A DNA stretch of 64,000 nucleotides from Scatophagus argus (lineage: Eukaryota > Chordata > Actinopteri > Scatophagidae), in NCBI RefSeq assembly GCF_020382885.2, contig NC_058510.1:8986862-9050861 (forward strand), read 5' to 3'. Positions 51,656-63,906 of the stretch are shown here, in pieces. The notes under the pieces were generated by a model. It saw only the letters and a list, made by a program, of their open reading frames with translations, was not told the origin of the DNA and ran no database searches. A program made the position numbers and the translations under genes. The number at the start of each line of letters is the position of its first letter. Position 1 is the stretch's first letter.

Positions 51656-54419
51656 ATATATCCATATTTATCCTATTGTTATATTTATTAAAATGTATTC
51701 CTTTCCTGAGGCTGCAAGGCAGGCTTTGGTGCAGTTCAACCTTAGGCAGAGAGTGAGTAGATATTGATGATCCAGACCATTGTGTGTAAATGTACTGAGG
51801 AGATAATCTCCATCAGGTGAACTCAGACACTGAGAGCTTTAGTCAAACACAGGAACTCCTTGAAGTGTGAGATAGACCAGATATGTGAGATAATGTATTG
51901 ATAACATGCTCTCACGGCCTACATTTCACGACATGACTGATAACAGTCAAAATGATGTATTATTGGAACGTGTTAATATCAACCCTCGCTTTGCTCTCAA
52001 AATGAAAAAAAGAAAGGTGAAAGCAAAATTTTCACACCCAAGGCTGATTTTTATTCCACTCCACACCGTTGTTGACGCCAACGATGACACCAGTCCATAT
52101 TGTCATTCAGCTAATTTAAAGGAACACTAATTTGACAAGAACCTTGAGCAACGAAGGAGGGAGAGTTTTTCCATGTCATCCCGAAGAAACAATTTGACAC
52201 GAAATTATGTGTGTATCTGAATAAAACTTTGTTCTTCCTATCAGTGCTGCTTCTTTCTGTATAATGTAAAGGGAACAGCTTAGGGAGGAAGCACTCACAC
52301 ACACACAGTGCATTTCCTCCATAAAACCACAGCTGTGTGAAAACAACATGTAGTGCATTCCTCAGCCATTTCTCTCATTTTAGCACAATAAAGGACAGCG
52401 GGCTCGGCAGGCCTCTATGGTCTCTAATGTAACTGCACCAGGGCTTTTGCGTTTGTACCGTTAAATTTGCAATGATAACATGATTCGAGTGTTGCATGGT
52501 TGATTGCTACTGTAAAGATCAGAGCTGATATGGGAAAACAGTTTTCAGGAGCTTTGAACCGCAGTCCATTAAAGGAGAAGTTGTAGCTGTGTCTATGAGG
52601 AAGTCCCAGCTCTGAGTTTTGGAGTATTTCTTCTGTAATCTCCAGAAATGACAGGGCATTATTTTACAGAGAAAGGCCAAAAAAATATATAGAAAGTCCC
52701 GTCCAAACCAAGTCTTATGATTTAGTTTCCACCGCAGCTCAGGTGTTCTGATCTTTTCTCTTATCTCCCGTCTTTGCAGCTCCCATACTTACCTTTATTG
52801 ATCCAGATTCTTGCTAGGTGCGATGCCACTGATCACACATGCTATTATTGATCGACGCCGGTCACCCTGGGCTGACATGGTGTCCTGTTAGCACCCTCGG
52901 GGGTATCTGCGTTTTGTTCTGTGACGCTTTCGTGTCTCTACAAAGCAAAGGCCACACATGAAAGGATTCAGAGTGTGTTTAAGCGACCGAGGAATCAATT
53001 TACACTCTGATTGTCATAAACAAAGGCCTCACTGTCTCTCCTCTCATTTCTAAAAATCTAGTCTGGAGAGTTTGATCAGTAATTAACTCATTAGCTTTAA
53101 TCACAAAGGCATTGATTCTATTTTTCTGATTTTCATTTATTCCAGAGCAAAAGTGCAATGTCTTTGTCCTGCATCATCATGTTGCTGCAAAACACGTTAG
53201 ATGAATTGAGGGACTTCTTTGGGCGGAGGGGTGGGGGTGGGGGTCAAAGGCAGGTCAGGTTGTGAGGAGCAGTATTTATATGGCTTGTGGCCGTCAGGAA
53301 AACAATTATGCCGCCTGGACATAATCTGTCATTTGTTTTCTCACCAAAACAATTCCTTATTTTGCCATACAAAGACTACACTAAGTGCAGGAATTGCATG
53401 AGAACTGAAAAAGGAAAAAAAACGACTTTGGTGTTTACCTGTCTGGCTGGCCAAAAGTATTGTTATACATAAGTGACCTAGTTATTGTTTAAGAGTATAA
53501 TTTCATCCCTTTGATGGTTAAAAAAATCTAAAAAGTTTTTATTATATATCTGAGATTTGTTTTCTGATGTTTTCTAATGTATTCCTCTGCATGTTCTGTT
53601 CTCTTAAAAAAAAAAAAAAGTTATTTCAGGCTCAAACTCATGTGTCAAGGACAAAAAGAAAAGAACAACCCAAAATAGTTCTTATCAGTTCGGGAATGGT
53701 CATAGCACCAGTAGGAACAATGCCGTGGCGAGATGGGAGCTGAGGTTGACCCTAATAATGCAACTGGACTGTCAAGGAACCTGGAGAACAGGAAGCCCAC
53801 CGTACCTCTGTCTTCATGGATAAAGTCATAAAAATGATAAACATGGTTTTCGATTAGCCTCTGTCGGGACAATGTGCTGGTCACCAAAGGGGAAGATTAG
53901 GGTCGGGCCAGTAAAAGTGAAGAGATGAAAGAGCTGCTCTCCCGTGTGGTTGACCTCCCTGTTAATTGCACTAAGGAAACTTGGGTTTTCCTTTCCCCCT
54001 CTTACTAATGGTGATTCATCAGTCAGTCAAGACGTTCTATCAATAGATGTTGTGTATAAAGAAGTGGCAGCAGTTACGAATGTGTGAAGCTACCCTGGGA
54101 GCAAGGGAGTGGCTTAATTTAAGTGTATCCTGCAGCTAAGGGGGGATTCTGATTTAGTATAACTTGGATCATATTTTTAAAGGTTTGGCTATGATGGATA
54201 TAGTTCAGATTATCATATATAACTTATTGAGAAGAGAAAATAAATGAAAACAGTAAAGTTATTATCTAAAACCCTCACTGTAAACATGCATCACTGTTTA
54301 ACTTCCTGTTTGACTTTTAACATACTATACTTCCCAATTATAGGCACATGTGTTTTTATGCCCTCTGGTCAAACTTAAAGAGATTAGGCTGATTGGTTAA
54401 ATCCTTGTTCTACATTTTG
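51656..54419. other. sox32-sox17 intergenic; candidate SOX-site cluster
   Basis: No gene recognised. Between 52940 and 53114 there are three ACAAAG SOX cores (52940-52945, 53020-53025, 53103-53108), one inside ATTGTCATAAACAAAGG (53010-53026), which also contains a forkhead-like TAAACA. About 6.8 kb upstream of sox17. Elsewhere a T-rich/A-rich stretch and nothing definite. Confidence 0.4.
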
Positions 54420-54700
54420 CAATTTGATATCATTCTCATGTCTGTGAGTTGAATGTTAACTATATCCTTGAGAGGGTTAGCTTAACTCAGCAAAACAGCT
54501 TGGCTGGCTTGGTGCAGAGGTAATTAAATCTGTCTATTAGCTCCTCTAATGCTCACTAGTTGACATTTTAAATCTCCTTTGTTCAATCTGGGCAAAAAAG
54601 AAGCGTAAAAGCGCTTTCAGGTAGGCATACTTTGCTGCTGCTTGCCCATTTCCAGTCCTTATGCTGAGGCTAAGCTAATTCATTGTTAGCAGAAAAATAA
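54420..54700. mobile_element. diverged foldback MITE-like element
   Basis: TGATATCATTCTCATGTCTG, GGTTAGCTTAACTCAGC, CTCTAATGCTCACTAGTTG and TTTCCAGTCCTTATGCTGAG then GCTAAGCTAATTC follow the family order, with internal losses. Confidence 0.55.
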
Positions 54701-57700
54701 GAGGGTGGTATCATGAGCGTCTGTACGTCTGACGACTTGTGCTTCTGGCCCTGTCAAACTTTGTTTTAGCGCTGGTCCTGTGCTCCCAGACTTCAGCAAT
54801 TAGATACTTGGGTTAGTACAGTGTCAATATCATAACTTATAAAGATGATTGTCCGAAGCCAAGAAGTTGTAAAACAAACAAATATCCTAAATTATTATTT
54901 AAGGAATAATAACTTTGGTTGCAAAATAAAATATCCGTCATTAAAACCCAGTTTTTTTATGTTACATTTATAAATATGTGCTTGATTATTGTTTAGAAAT
55001 GTGCACCATTTTCTCCCGGGTGATGCATTCATGAAGGCTTTTTCTCACATTTCACGGCCCTGATTCAAAGCTTAACCCAGCACCCCTTGATAATGTAATT
55101 TTGCATTTCTGTATCCTCTAAGTGGCCTGAGTGAAACCACAGCACTATGGATGTACTCAGGAAAGAGACTTTGATTATTTTACTTGTTGCTTCCGTTTTA
55201 TTGTTGGCTGACCCCTGGCAGTGCGCAAAAAACCTGAGGTCACCACAACTTGTGGCGGAAAGTTTTCAAACATCCTCAAGTTAGCAAGCCTAAAGGCATA
55301 TTTAAGATTTGTCTTGGACCCACGCTTCAGTTTAGTAAAACAGACAGAGAATGAGGGCGAGACGAGAAGATAAGGCGGATGTGCTCATCTCCAAGCTGAG
55401 CAGCAGAGACAAACAAGAAATAGTTTTATCATCACAGCATCTTCATGAGGCGGGGGCAGGATGGTGCTGCGGCGGGGTACAGGGTAACCATGTCCTTTTT
55501 GCTCAACATGGGACAAACCGGCCAATAAACACGACAGATTCCCACCTGATTCCCAGAAGATCCTTGACAGATTAACGCCTCCAGAACAATGAGACGAGAG
55601 TGGAGACGGCTTCCTCTGTGTCCCTGCTTGTCTGCAGCAGACAACATCTCCGTGCTACCCTTTCGGCAGGGCTGTGGTGTGTGCTCCCGGGCAAAGAAAC
55701 TTTCCCAGAAATCCCCTGGGGGAGGGGGGAGACTATACCACCAATGGCACATTAAAAACTTCTGTGTCTATGTGAGTGAGAAGCAATGCTTGAGGTAACG
55801 TGGTCAGTTTCTTTTTTATTTAATTGTGTCATGTGCCCAAATTTCAAGTCCCCAATTTCTGTCACCAAAGAGAGACGCAGGGAAAAAACATTACTGAATT
55901 CAGACTCTCACATCCTTTATGTGAGCACAATTAAACCACCAACCTGTCGATGATCTCTCATATCTGCAATCTCCCTTATGGGGTGATTTTAAGGTTATTA
56001 AAGATCCACTTGGTCCTTAACCTCCTAAGCCTCTGCAGAGCTTTTACTGACAGCTGACAAGACAATGGAGATTCATTTTAAATTCCTGAGTGACAGCATT
56101 AGTGTTGAAACCTGAAATGTTTCAGCTTGGGGAAAAAGGTGTGATTTCTATTTAGAGAATCATTCTCAGACAAGATGTTTCTCTCCTCCTGTCTCTCTTG
56201 CACACCTGTTATGTGCTCTCCTCCTTAACCCTTTCATTCTCTCCTCCTTATGAACCCCTTCCCCCATCCTGATTTCCTGAAACACCTCCCACTCTCCAGA
56301 GCAGGTGCTGCATGGAGGAAGTCATAGTCTAATCCGAGAATCTAAACAATCATTATCTCAGCACTGACAAAGACAAATGTCGACACACAAGACTGTATAG
56401 ACATACGACTTGGGTTTGATGTGGAGCTTTTTACTGTAGATTAATCTAGGTTTTTCTTCATTGATTTTGTTTGTCTGATCCCATATTTTTAAAACTCTAA
56501 TCAATATTTTTACATGAACAATGGCTTAAAATAATGTGATGGAGCTGATGAATTTATAAGCCCCAGGTGGGCAGAAACACAACTCCAAATAAACTGTGAA
56601 GTTGCCCTGCACATCTGCTGGATGTGCAAATGGACAACTGTCAGTTAATGTATTGGTAATATGTGAAATGGCCAAAAAAATCTATAAACGCAGATTTAAA
56701 TTTTCAGTTATATCAACAAGACCAGAGTGACCAGAACACTAGACAAGTCCAATCCTTGAATACATAGTCTATAACGCTGTCATGTGGCATTTCACAGTAG
56801 CAGTCCATGACATTTGCGTATAATGCACTCATTTCACAGGATGAGAAGCGTGATACACGGGTAATGAGTTCATTTCTTAGTCCACATATTCGACAAATTT
56901 GTGAAAAACACTCGGAAATTGGCTTTGAGCTCTGGAAACTTTTAATCTCAACATCTTCGTATTGCTTCTTTTGTTCACACCATCAGCTCACCACCGAATG
57001 AGCTTAAAACAAAGATGGCAAAAGACAGGAAATTGAATTTTTTTTAATGGTAAATAGCTTAAATGATTAACTGATTATTGTGTAATAAACAAATGATTGC
57101 AAATGAATTGTCTGTTGATTGACCGCCACATTAATAAACATTTTTCAAGAAGTGTGAGATTTTAAGAATAGGGCAGAATACCCCCTTCTAATTAGCAAAG
57201 TATTGTTTAAAGTCTTAACACTCTGCCCTTTTGTGTCTTAGTCCAGCCCGAGCCTTTGCAGCTCGAGCTGCTCAGGGGATCAGAGCCGAGTGCTAACATA
57301 TATATATACCTTCCGTCCCTGTGATTTAAACTAACACTACTGGCTTGCAGCTCAGCACAAAGGAGCCAGCAAACACATTGTGCAATTCCCAAGAAAGCCA
57401 CCCACAGCCATTTATACAGCAAGACTGGCGACCAGCAGCTCAACTGCGTTTCAGAACTCACTTGGAAGGCGGACAGTTTGTGCTGCTACGCCAAGGACAG
57501 GAAGTGCTTGCAGAGGGACAGGAAGTGCTCACCGCTGCAGTAGCCGAGGCTGGAACTGAGATAATGCCATTGTGTAAGCAAGCCAAGTGACCTCTCCCTG
57601 AGCGCAGAGTCCAGAGGCTGGCGTCGAGAGCCCTGGCCCCCACCCAGCCCCAGACTCCCCAGGCACGGGGTGGGGGACTTGCTGGAGGGACAGGAGGAGG

Positions 57701-59600
57701 AATGGGGGGGGTTATGAGGCATGTCACCTCCCCACACCACCACCACCACCTCCCCTCCTCTCCTTTGGGTTGACTCTGAACCTCACCTTGTAGAGGAAAT
57801 GTGGCTACGACTCCAGACTTTATGACTTCTCCCATCAAAAGCCAGGATTTTTCACTCCCACACAGCGAAAGAGAAAGAGAGAGGAACGGCCAGGGCACAC
57901 TCACACCAACGCCCATGTCGAAACACACATACACAGAGAGTCTCTCTTTCTCCACTCTCATAGGAATCGGCGAGGGAAAACCTTATCAGGTCATCAGCGG
58001 TAAAATAGATGATGACAGTATTATAGTCCAGATCCTGTCCCATACAGCACTTGGCTGGACCTCTGTCCAAAACCCTCACGGCAACCCCTAGAGGGTCACC
58101 CAGCGTGCTCTGGAGTCCCCGCTGGTGTCTGCACAGGGCACAAAAAGGTTGCATAAGCATCTCTCATATTTCTGTCAGCCGCTTTTGACGTGTCAGGAGG
58201 ACCATAACCCACAACGGGATTGGAACGGTCAGAGAAAAGACGGAGCTGACAGGTTGAGGTCTGCTGGCTCTGATAAGAACCCCCGCAGCCTGTAGGTGAT
58301 GTTTGGATTTCTGGCCACAAACAGGGGGGCTTCATTCTCTGCTACGCAAACACTCCAAGTCTGGATATTTGAGGTGCAACAGGTTGCTTTAACCTTTCCC
58401 CCTCATGTATCACCGTCCTGGCCTGGCACAGCTGCTCCAAAAACAAGGAAACAGATTCTCACACATTTCTGTAGCTTTCATGTGTGTCATAGAGTTAGTG
58501 GAGTTTATATTTAAAGGCAGATGCAATCTACACATATTCCAAGGGGAGCTAAATATATTTTTAGTGCAGTAAAATTACACTTAAAAAAGATTAAAAAGCA
58601 TACGATGAGGTGAATGTAAAGATGTGTAAATAATCACATTAGGTGAAATGCACCTTAAAGTTTTGTTGAAAGAGTTATGATAGCTCGGAATCAAATCCCG
58701 AGCACATAAAAATAAAGCTTTCTGATTCGTTTAGATACGCTGTTTTATTTTTAGTCACCACTGAGCTGGCATTAGTCCCACTACGTCCCAGCATTATGTC
58801 ATTCCTGTAAAAATAAGTTAACACAGAGATATTAGGGAGTGCTTTTTACGCCCTCGACTTGATCAGCTATCTGCTTGTGTTAGGTTGTCAACATCATAGT
58901 CCGTCTAGTCGGGTAAAGACAGCGTGTATCCACCCGAGAAACTGTTTGGACATTTGAACGCCAGTATCACAACACTTTACAGTTTTGTTTTTTGTCTTGT
59001 CAGAGGCCTCGTCACTTTACAACTAAGTGACGGGTGTTTACTTAAGCTTATTCCACTCTTACCGATTTCACTTTTAGGGGGTTTAAAGTCTCAATTAACG
59101 CCCTTTGTCAGGCGCTTCCCCTTCAAGCTGCAGTCAAAGAAAGTCTCCATCGAGACGATCGTGCGTAAAAGTTGCGAATGAGGGAGCCATTAACTCCACG
59201 CGTAAACCTGACAATCAAGATTTGAACACAGTTAACCCACCCACCCCACCTCCCCCAATACACAGACTGGTGATCAAATGTACTGATGTCTGAGCATTAG
59301 TGTCAGTCTCATACAGGGGTGAGAATTAAGACATGTGACTGTTCAAGTAAACGTTGCAGTGGATTAAAAAGGTCATCGGTTTCACATCGTTTCAAAAAGT
59401 TAAAATTAACCACATTGCCATTTGACAAGACTTCACACTAAAATATTGATTTACAGCCTTATTAATCTCCCTATACAATTAATTTAGCGCACATGAGGAT
59501 AAATTCTTATCAGTTACAGTTAAATCTCACAGCGTCTCGTCTCAGAGGGTCTCTGCTCTTCAAACAAGGGTCGGAGGCGGGGTGCTCGAAACTTTTTTAC
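54701..59600. other. noncoding 5' flank of sox17
   Basis: No gene recognised. A locally GC-rich, CCACC- and GGGG-rich patch lies at about 57590-57780 and produces overlapping ORFs on both strands (up to 167 codons) that resemble nothing known. Any sox17 enhancers would be expected here or further left, but I see no decisive marks. Confidence 0.45.
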
Positions 59601-59601
59601 A

Positions 59602-59658
59602 CCTTTGTAGTAGTGGGCACTCCCACCGCATGGTGATTGGCTGTCTGTGAGTTTATAG
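59602..59658 (+). promoter_or_regulatory. core promoter of sox17 with SOX/TCF-like site
   Basis: CCTTTGT (59602-59608) fits a SOX or TCF/LEF site. It is followed by inverted CCAAT box ATTGG at 59636-59640 and TATA-like TTTATAG with TATAG at 59654-59658. ATTGG and TATAG are again 18 bases apart start to start, exactly as at sox32. The TATA-like box is 226 bases before the ATG, giving a 5' UTR of about 195 bases. Confidence 0.6.
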
Positions 59659-59879
59659 CGCACCGACCTTCACATCCAGCACGGAGTATTCGGTACTGTT
59701 CAGTCCTGGAAGTGGCTAATGGATGTGGCTAATTATTTTCCATTCCAACTTTAGAGCCACAAACCTTGTCAAGTTCTTTTTTTTATTATTTTCCCAAAGG
59801 CTGTTCTCACTAGTGGTAGCGTGTTGTCGCCTCTGCGAGCTGTCCGGTGGCTCTCCAAAAACCTTCCAGCTGGACAGAG

Positions 59880-61450
59880 ATGAGCAGTCCCGATGCGGGT
59901 TACGCCAGCGACGATCAGACCCAGGCAAGGTGTACGATGTCAGTCATGATGCCTGGAATGGGACACTGCCAGTGGGCCGACCCTCTCAGTCCTCTTGGGG
60001 ACACCAAAGTGAAAAACGAGCCGTGCGCCTCCAGCTCCTCCACCCAGAATCGCGGGAAGAGCGAACCGCGGATCCGACGGCCCATGAACGCGTTTATGGT
60101 TTGGGCGAAGGATGAGCGCAAGAGACTTGCGCAGCAAAACCCGGACCTGCACAACGCGGAGCTGAGTAAAATGTTGGGTAAGTCATTTAGCACTTTATCT
60201 GCTGCTTTATATGTTGCTCGCCTATTCGTAGATCTGTGCAGGTCGTTATAGAATGATTGTATTGTTTCTCTCAGTGTCTCTGAATTTTCGGCGATTGGTA
60301 GTTTAGTCTCGGTTTTTATCCTGCCCAGAAACACTCGAATGCGTATTTCTCAGTCAGTGCAGTTCTTGTCTTTTGGCAGCAGGTGATTAAAAGTTACTGT
60401 GTCTGAGTTAAGCTGCACATGTAACCTGGAAAAACCTGTCCCTGCCCCCCCCAAAATGGCAACGAGCTATTTTTGTGTGCATCACCAGGCTGCATACAGT
60501 ATCTGCTGACATATCATTGATGTGCACTCTCCTCTTGACCTGCAGGGAAATCGTGGAAAGCCCTTCCTGTAACAGAAAAGCAGCCCTTCGTGGAGGAGGC
60601 CGAGCGACTGCGGGTTCAGCACATGCAGGATCACCCCAACTACAAGTACCGGCCCCGGCGGCGGAAGCAGGTGAAGAGGATTAAGAGGCTGGACTCTGGC
60701 TTTCTGGTCCATGGCGTGTCTGACCACCAGGCCCAGTCGATGCACGGGGACAGCAGAGTGTGCATGGAGAGTCTGGGCCTGGGCTACCAGGAGCATGGCT
60801 TCCAGCTTCCCGCACAGCCGCTGAGCCACTACCGGGATGCTCAGGCTCTCGGGGGCCCCTCTTATGAAACCTACAGCCTGCCTACACCTGACACGTCTCC
60901 TCTGGACGCTGTAGAGTCAGACTCCATGTTCTTCCCTCCGCATTCACAAGAAGACTGCCACATGATACCCGCATATGCTTACCACTCCCAGGCGGCAGAT
61001 TACCAGCCCCAGGACCCTCTTTCCAACCACCACAGCAACCCCGTCCTGCACCGACACCCTGCTTCAGCCCCAGAGCAGCCCCCTCAGCCTGCCACCCTGC
61101 CCCCTTCCTACATGGGATGCCCCAACCCTCTGGCCATGTATTACACCCAGCACTGCAGTCCCAGCCACCCCAAGCGACACCCTGGCGGGGCAGGGCAGCT
61201 CTCCCCCCCTCCAGACTCTCACCCTCACTCAGCAGACAGTGTGGAGCAGATGCACCATTCTGAGCTGCTGGCCGAGGTGGACCGCAGCGAGTTCGAGCAG
61301 TATTTGAGTTCCTCTTCAGCGCGCGCGGACATGACAGGCTTGCCATATGGGCCACATGAGGTTGGCATGCAAGGACCTGAAAGCCTCATATCATCAGTGC
61401 TGTCAGACGCCAGCACAGCTGTGTATTACTGTAGCTACAACAACTCCTAA
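59880..61450 (+). CDS. sox17: SoxF transcription factor Sox17
   Basis: HMG-box regulator of endoderm and vascular/haemogenic endothelium. Two coding exons, 59880-60177 and 60546-61450, give 400 residues. I chose the ATG at 59880 because [13 protein letters not shown] is identical to the start of mammalian SOX17; the frame is open upstream without another ATG. The HMG box spans about 65-143: [20 protein letters not shown], then [34 protein letters not shown] and RRRK. The intron splits the Gly100 codon. The segment after KSWKAL reads PVTEKQPF where mammals have TLAEKRPF. The C-terminal half is Pro/His/Ser-rich with [10 protein letters not shown], the beta-catenin-binding motif DRSEFEQYL (EFEQYL at 348-353) and the terminal block [16 protein letters not shown]. 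Tandem, same-strand neighbour of sox32, 21 kb downstream. Confidence 0.96.
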
Positions 61451-61537
61451 CCTCCTGCCTGGCCTGTTACCCTGCTGCAAGGACACATGATCTGACCTCA
61501 AATCTCTGCAGCTAAATTTGAAAATAAAAAAAAGATT

Positions 61538-61563
61538 TTTTGTTTGTTTGTTTGTTTGTTTTT
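61538..61563. repeat. (TTTG)n repeat in sox17 3' UTR
   Basis: About five TTTG units directly after a short A-rich stretch, 90 bases past the stop codon. Confidence 0.9.
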
Positions 61564-61708
61564 AAATTGTTTTTCATTACTAGTACAGAAGGTCCATGAG
61601 ATTTTGAAATGAAGCTTTTGAGAAGACTGTTGTACTGTATTTGTATAAGAATACTTTAACATGAACACTGGTTTTAACTTTTTTTTATTACACCCTTCTT
61701 TTTGTGAT

Positions 61709-61714
61709 AATAAA
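61709..61714 (+). terminator. proximal poly(A) signal of sox17
   Basis: AATAAA about 260 bases after the stop codon. Confidence 0.5.
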
Positions 61715-61791
61715 TATTGTACAGTCACTATTTTAAAGTTTATGTATATACTTAAGGTGTTTTTTTATATACTTTTTTGCACTTTTGAGAA

Positions 61792-61797
61792 AATAAA
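61792..61797 (+). terminator. distal poly(A) signal of sox17
   Basis: Second AATAAA 83 bases further, after a T-rich stretch. Either or both could be used. Confidence 0.55.
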
Positions 61798-63543
61798 TTT
61801 TTGCAATTAGACTCATCCTCTCCTGTATTTATTATTTCACATTCTTTTCAGACACTGATTGAAGCTTTCTTTCTTTCTTTACAATGCAGGCGCATTTTAT
61901 GTCCCTATTTTAGGATATGTTTTATTTTCTAAATCAAAAGCTTCATCTAACTCACTAACTACTAGAAGCAGACACTTCTATTTGGCCAGTGAGCTTATAC
62001 TGGAAACTAGTGAAAATGCTCAGAGAACAAACTCACTTTCTGATGTTTTTCCACGTGGCACATTACCGTTCATTCAGCGTTGGCTCTGTGTGTACATGGT
62101 GCTATCTCTGTTGGTTTTTCCCACTTCCAACACGGAGCTGAATGGGCTCCCAGCGGCACCAGTCGCTCACCTGGAAGCAGGGCATCGACCCAGCTTCCTG
62201 GCCCGAACAGAGTGGAGGTAATCTCAGTGTCTGTGTCACACATGGCGCCTTGTTTTCGCAGCATGGGAGTGCAGTTTATGCTCCGGACATCCTGCCTGTA
62301 AATGATTTAGGCTCTTCTGATTAATGCAAGGGGCCATTAAAACTCACTGTGGTTTACTACAATGGCAACACTTCATTTTGTGTATTTTTGAAGATGAATA
62401 TGAGGTTTATTTTCCAGCTATGCATAATAACATAGCAATGACATCAGGCTTTATTTCTGTGGGTATACTGATACACCCAGCGATATATTTATCCACCAAC
62501 GCCGGTCTGCTGCTTTATCATGTGTCAACTTTATCAGGTAAAAATCTTTAAGAGATCATACCAAACCTTGAGGATAATTTGTGATATTTATAGCTGAGAA
62601 AGAGCACCATTTTATAAATAGAGATTTTCCCTGATTTTTAAAGGAAGAGGTTCTTCTCTGAGGGGTCAATCACCCTGACCTCACAATCCATTTTTAGCAC
62701 TTCAGAGGAAACATGTTCCAGAGGTGTATATGTTCATGTGCTTTGTTCATGCTGAATGTTTTTAAATATTCTCTTATGCAGGAGAAGTCAGGGTTGGAGC
62801 TCAAGGTAAATATTAGTGGTTCTTCCCACGATTGTAATAATGATGTCAGCTCTTGTTTTAGTCAAGAAAATCGATGCTAAAAAACGCTCTACGTTGTCCA
62901 AACAGCGGTACATATATTTTTTCCTTTACTTCAACATACATCATTGAGTATTTTTACTCCAAACAAGTACATCTAAGGTGTAAGCTGTAAGGTGTTGCAG
63001 GTCTTGTTAATTCCCTCACACCCGAACTGACCTTTTTCCCTTCGGGTCATGCAGAACAGTGTGCTGTAATTGGTGTGAATGTGTTTCAGTTCAGTCTGCA
63101 GCTGAGTGGCAGGTTTATCCTCCCTGTTGTTACAGCTAATGGGTGCATAACAACAGGCTCAGGCCACGATCCCCGAGGCATCAGCAGAGTGGGTGGGGGT
63201 CACCTGCACAGACTTAGGGAGAGACAGACCCCCCCACGTCAGCCACGATATCATCTCGTCCGCTAATTGATCTGGGCTAATTGACGAGGAAGAGCTCGCT
63301 GAGAGAATCTGGCTTTTCAGAGTTTACCTCACAGGCGCAGGAAGGTGTTAGGTAAAAAGAAATAAAATCGTATTGTAAATATTAGATGGGAGACTTTTAA
63401 TGTTGTTGCAGCAATGTTAATATGTTTTTTCTGTTCATTTAAGTATTTATGGCTGTGAAATGTAGTGCAGATACTCTTAAGACTAATGTCATAAAGGAAA
63501 GTCATAGAATATAAATGCAGCAAAATGCAAAGGATTCAGGCAC

Positions 63544-63569
63544 TATATATATATATATATATATATATA
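63544..63569. repeat. (TA)13 microsatellite
   Basis: Pure AT alternating run of about 26 bases. Confidence 0.95.
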
Positions 63570-63862
63570 AAGATTTACTTTATGTATTGCATATAGTAAA
63601 ATAGTCAAATATAACTTATATACAGAATAAAGAGCACCCACAGTATAACTCAGACTTTGTCATATAAATCTGCTCAGAATTTAGTGTTGTTTGTGTGTGT
63701 GTCTGTGTTTGAAGTTATTCGTATATTTTATGTTTGTATTGTTGAAAGAAGCACTGAGACGTTTCCAGGTACGAGCAAGACGTTAAGTCAGAGCAGAGCA
63801 GAGAGAGAACACAGCTCAAAGCTCAGGAAATCAGGGCTTTCATGGTGTTCCCATTACTGTAG

Positions 63863-63864
<2 letters not shown>

Positions 63865-63904
<40 letters not shown>
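63865..63904. repeat. (GT)20 microsatellite
   Basis: Pure GT run of 40 bases near the right edge of the window. Confidence 0.95.

Positions 63905-63906
<2 letters not shown>

Noticed and set aside
57458-57961. 167-codon minus-strand ORF rich in Pro, Trp and Ser
   Set aside because: Comes from a G- and CCACC-rich low-complexity patch; translation looks random.
58680-58710. Possible tRNA-like TPC-arm word (AATCAAATCCCGAGC)
   Set aside because: No matching acceptor, D or anticodon arms can be drawn around it.
60882-61355. 157-codon minus-strand ORF inside sox17 exon 2
   Set aside because: Shadow of the GC-rich, Pro/His-rich Sox17 coding sequence; no independent signal.
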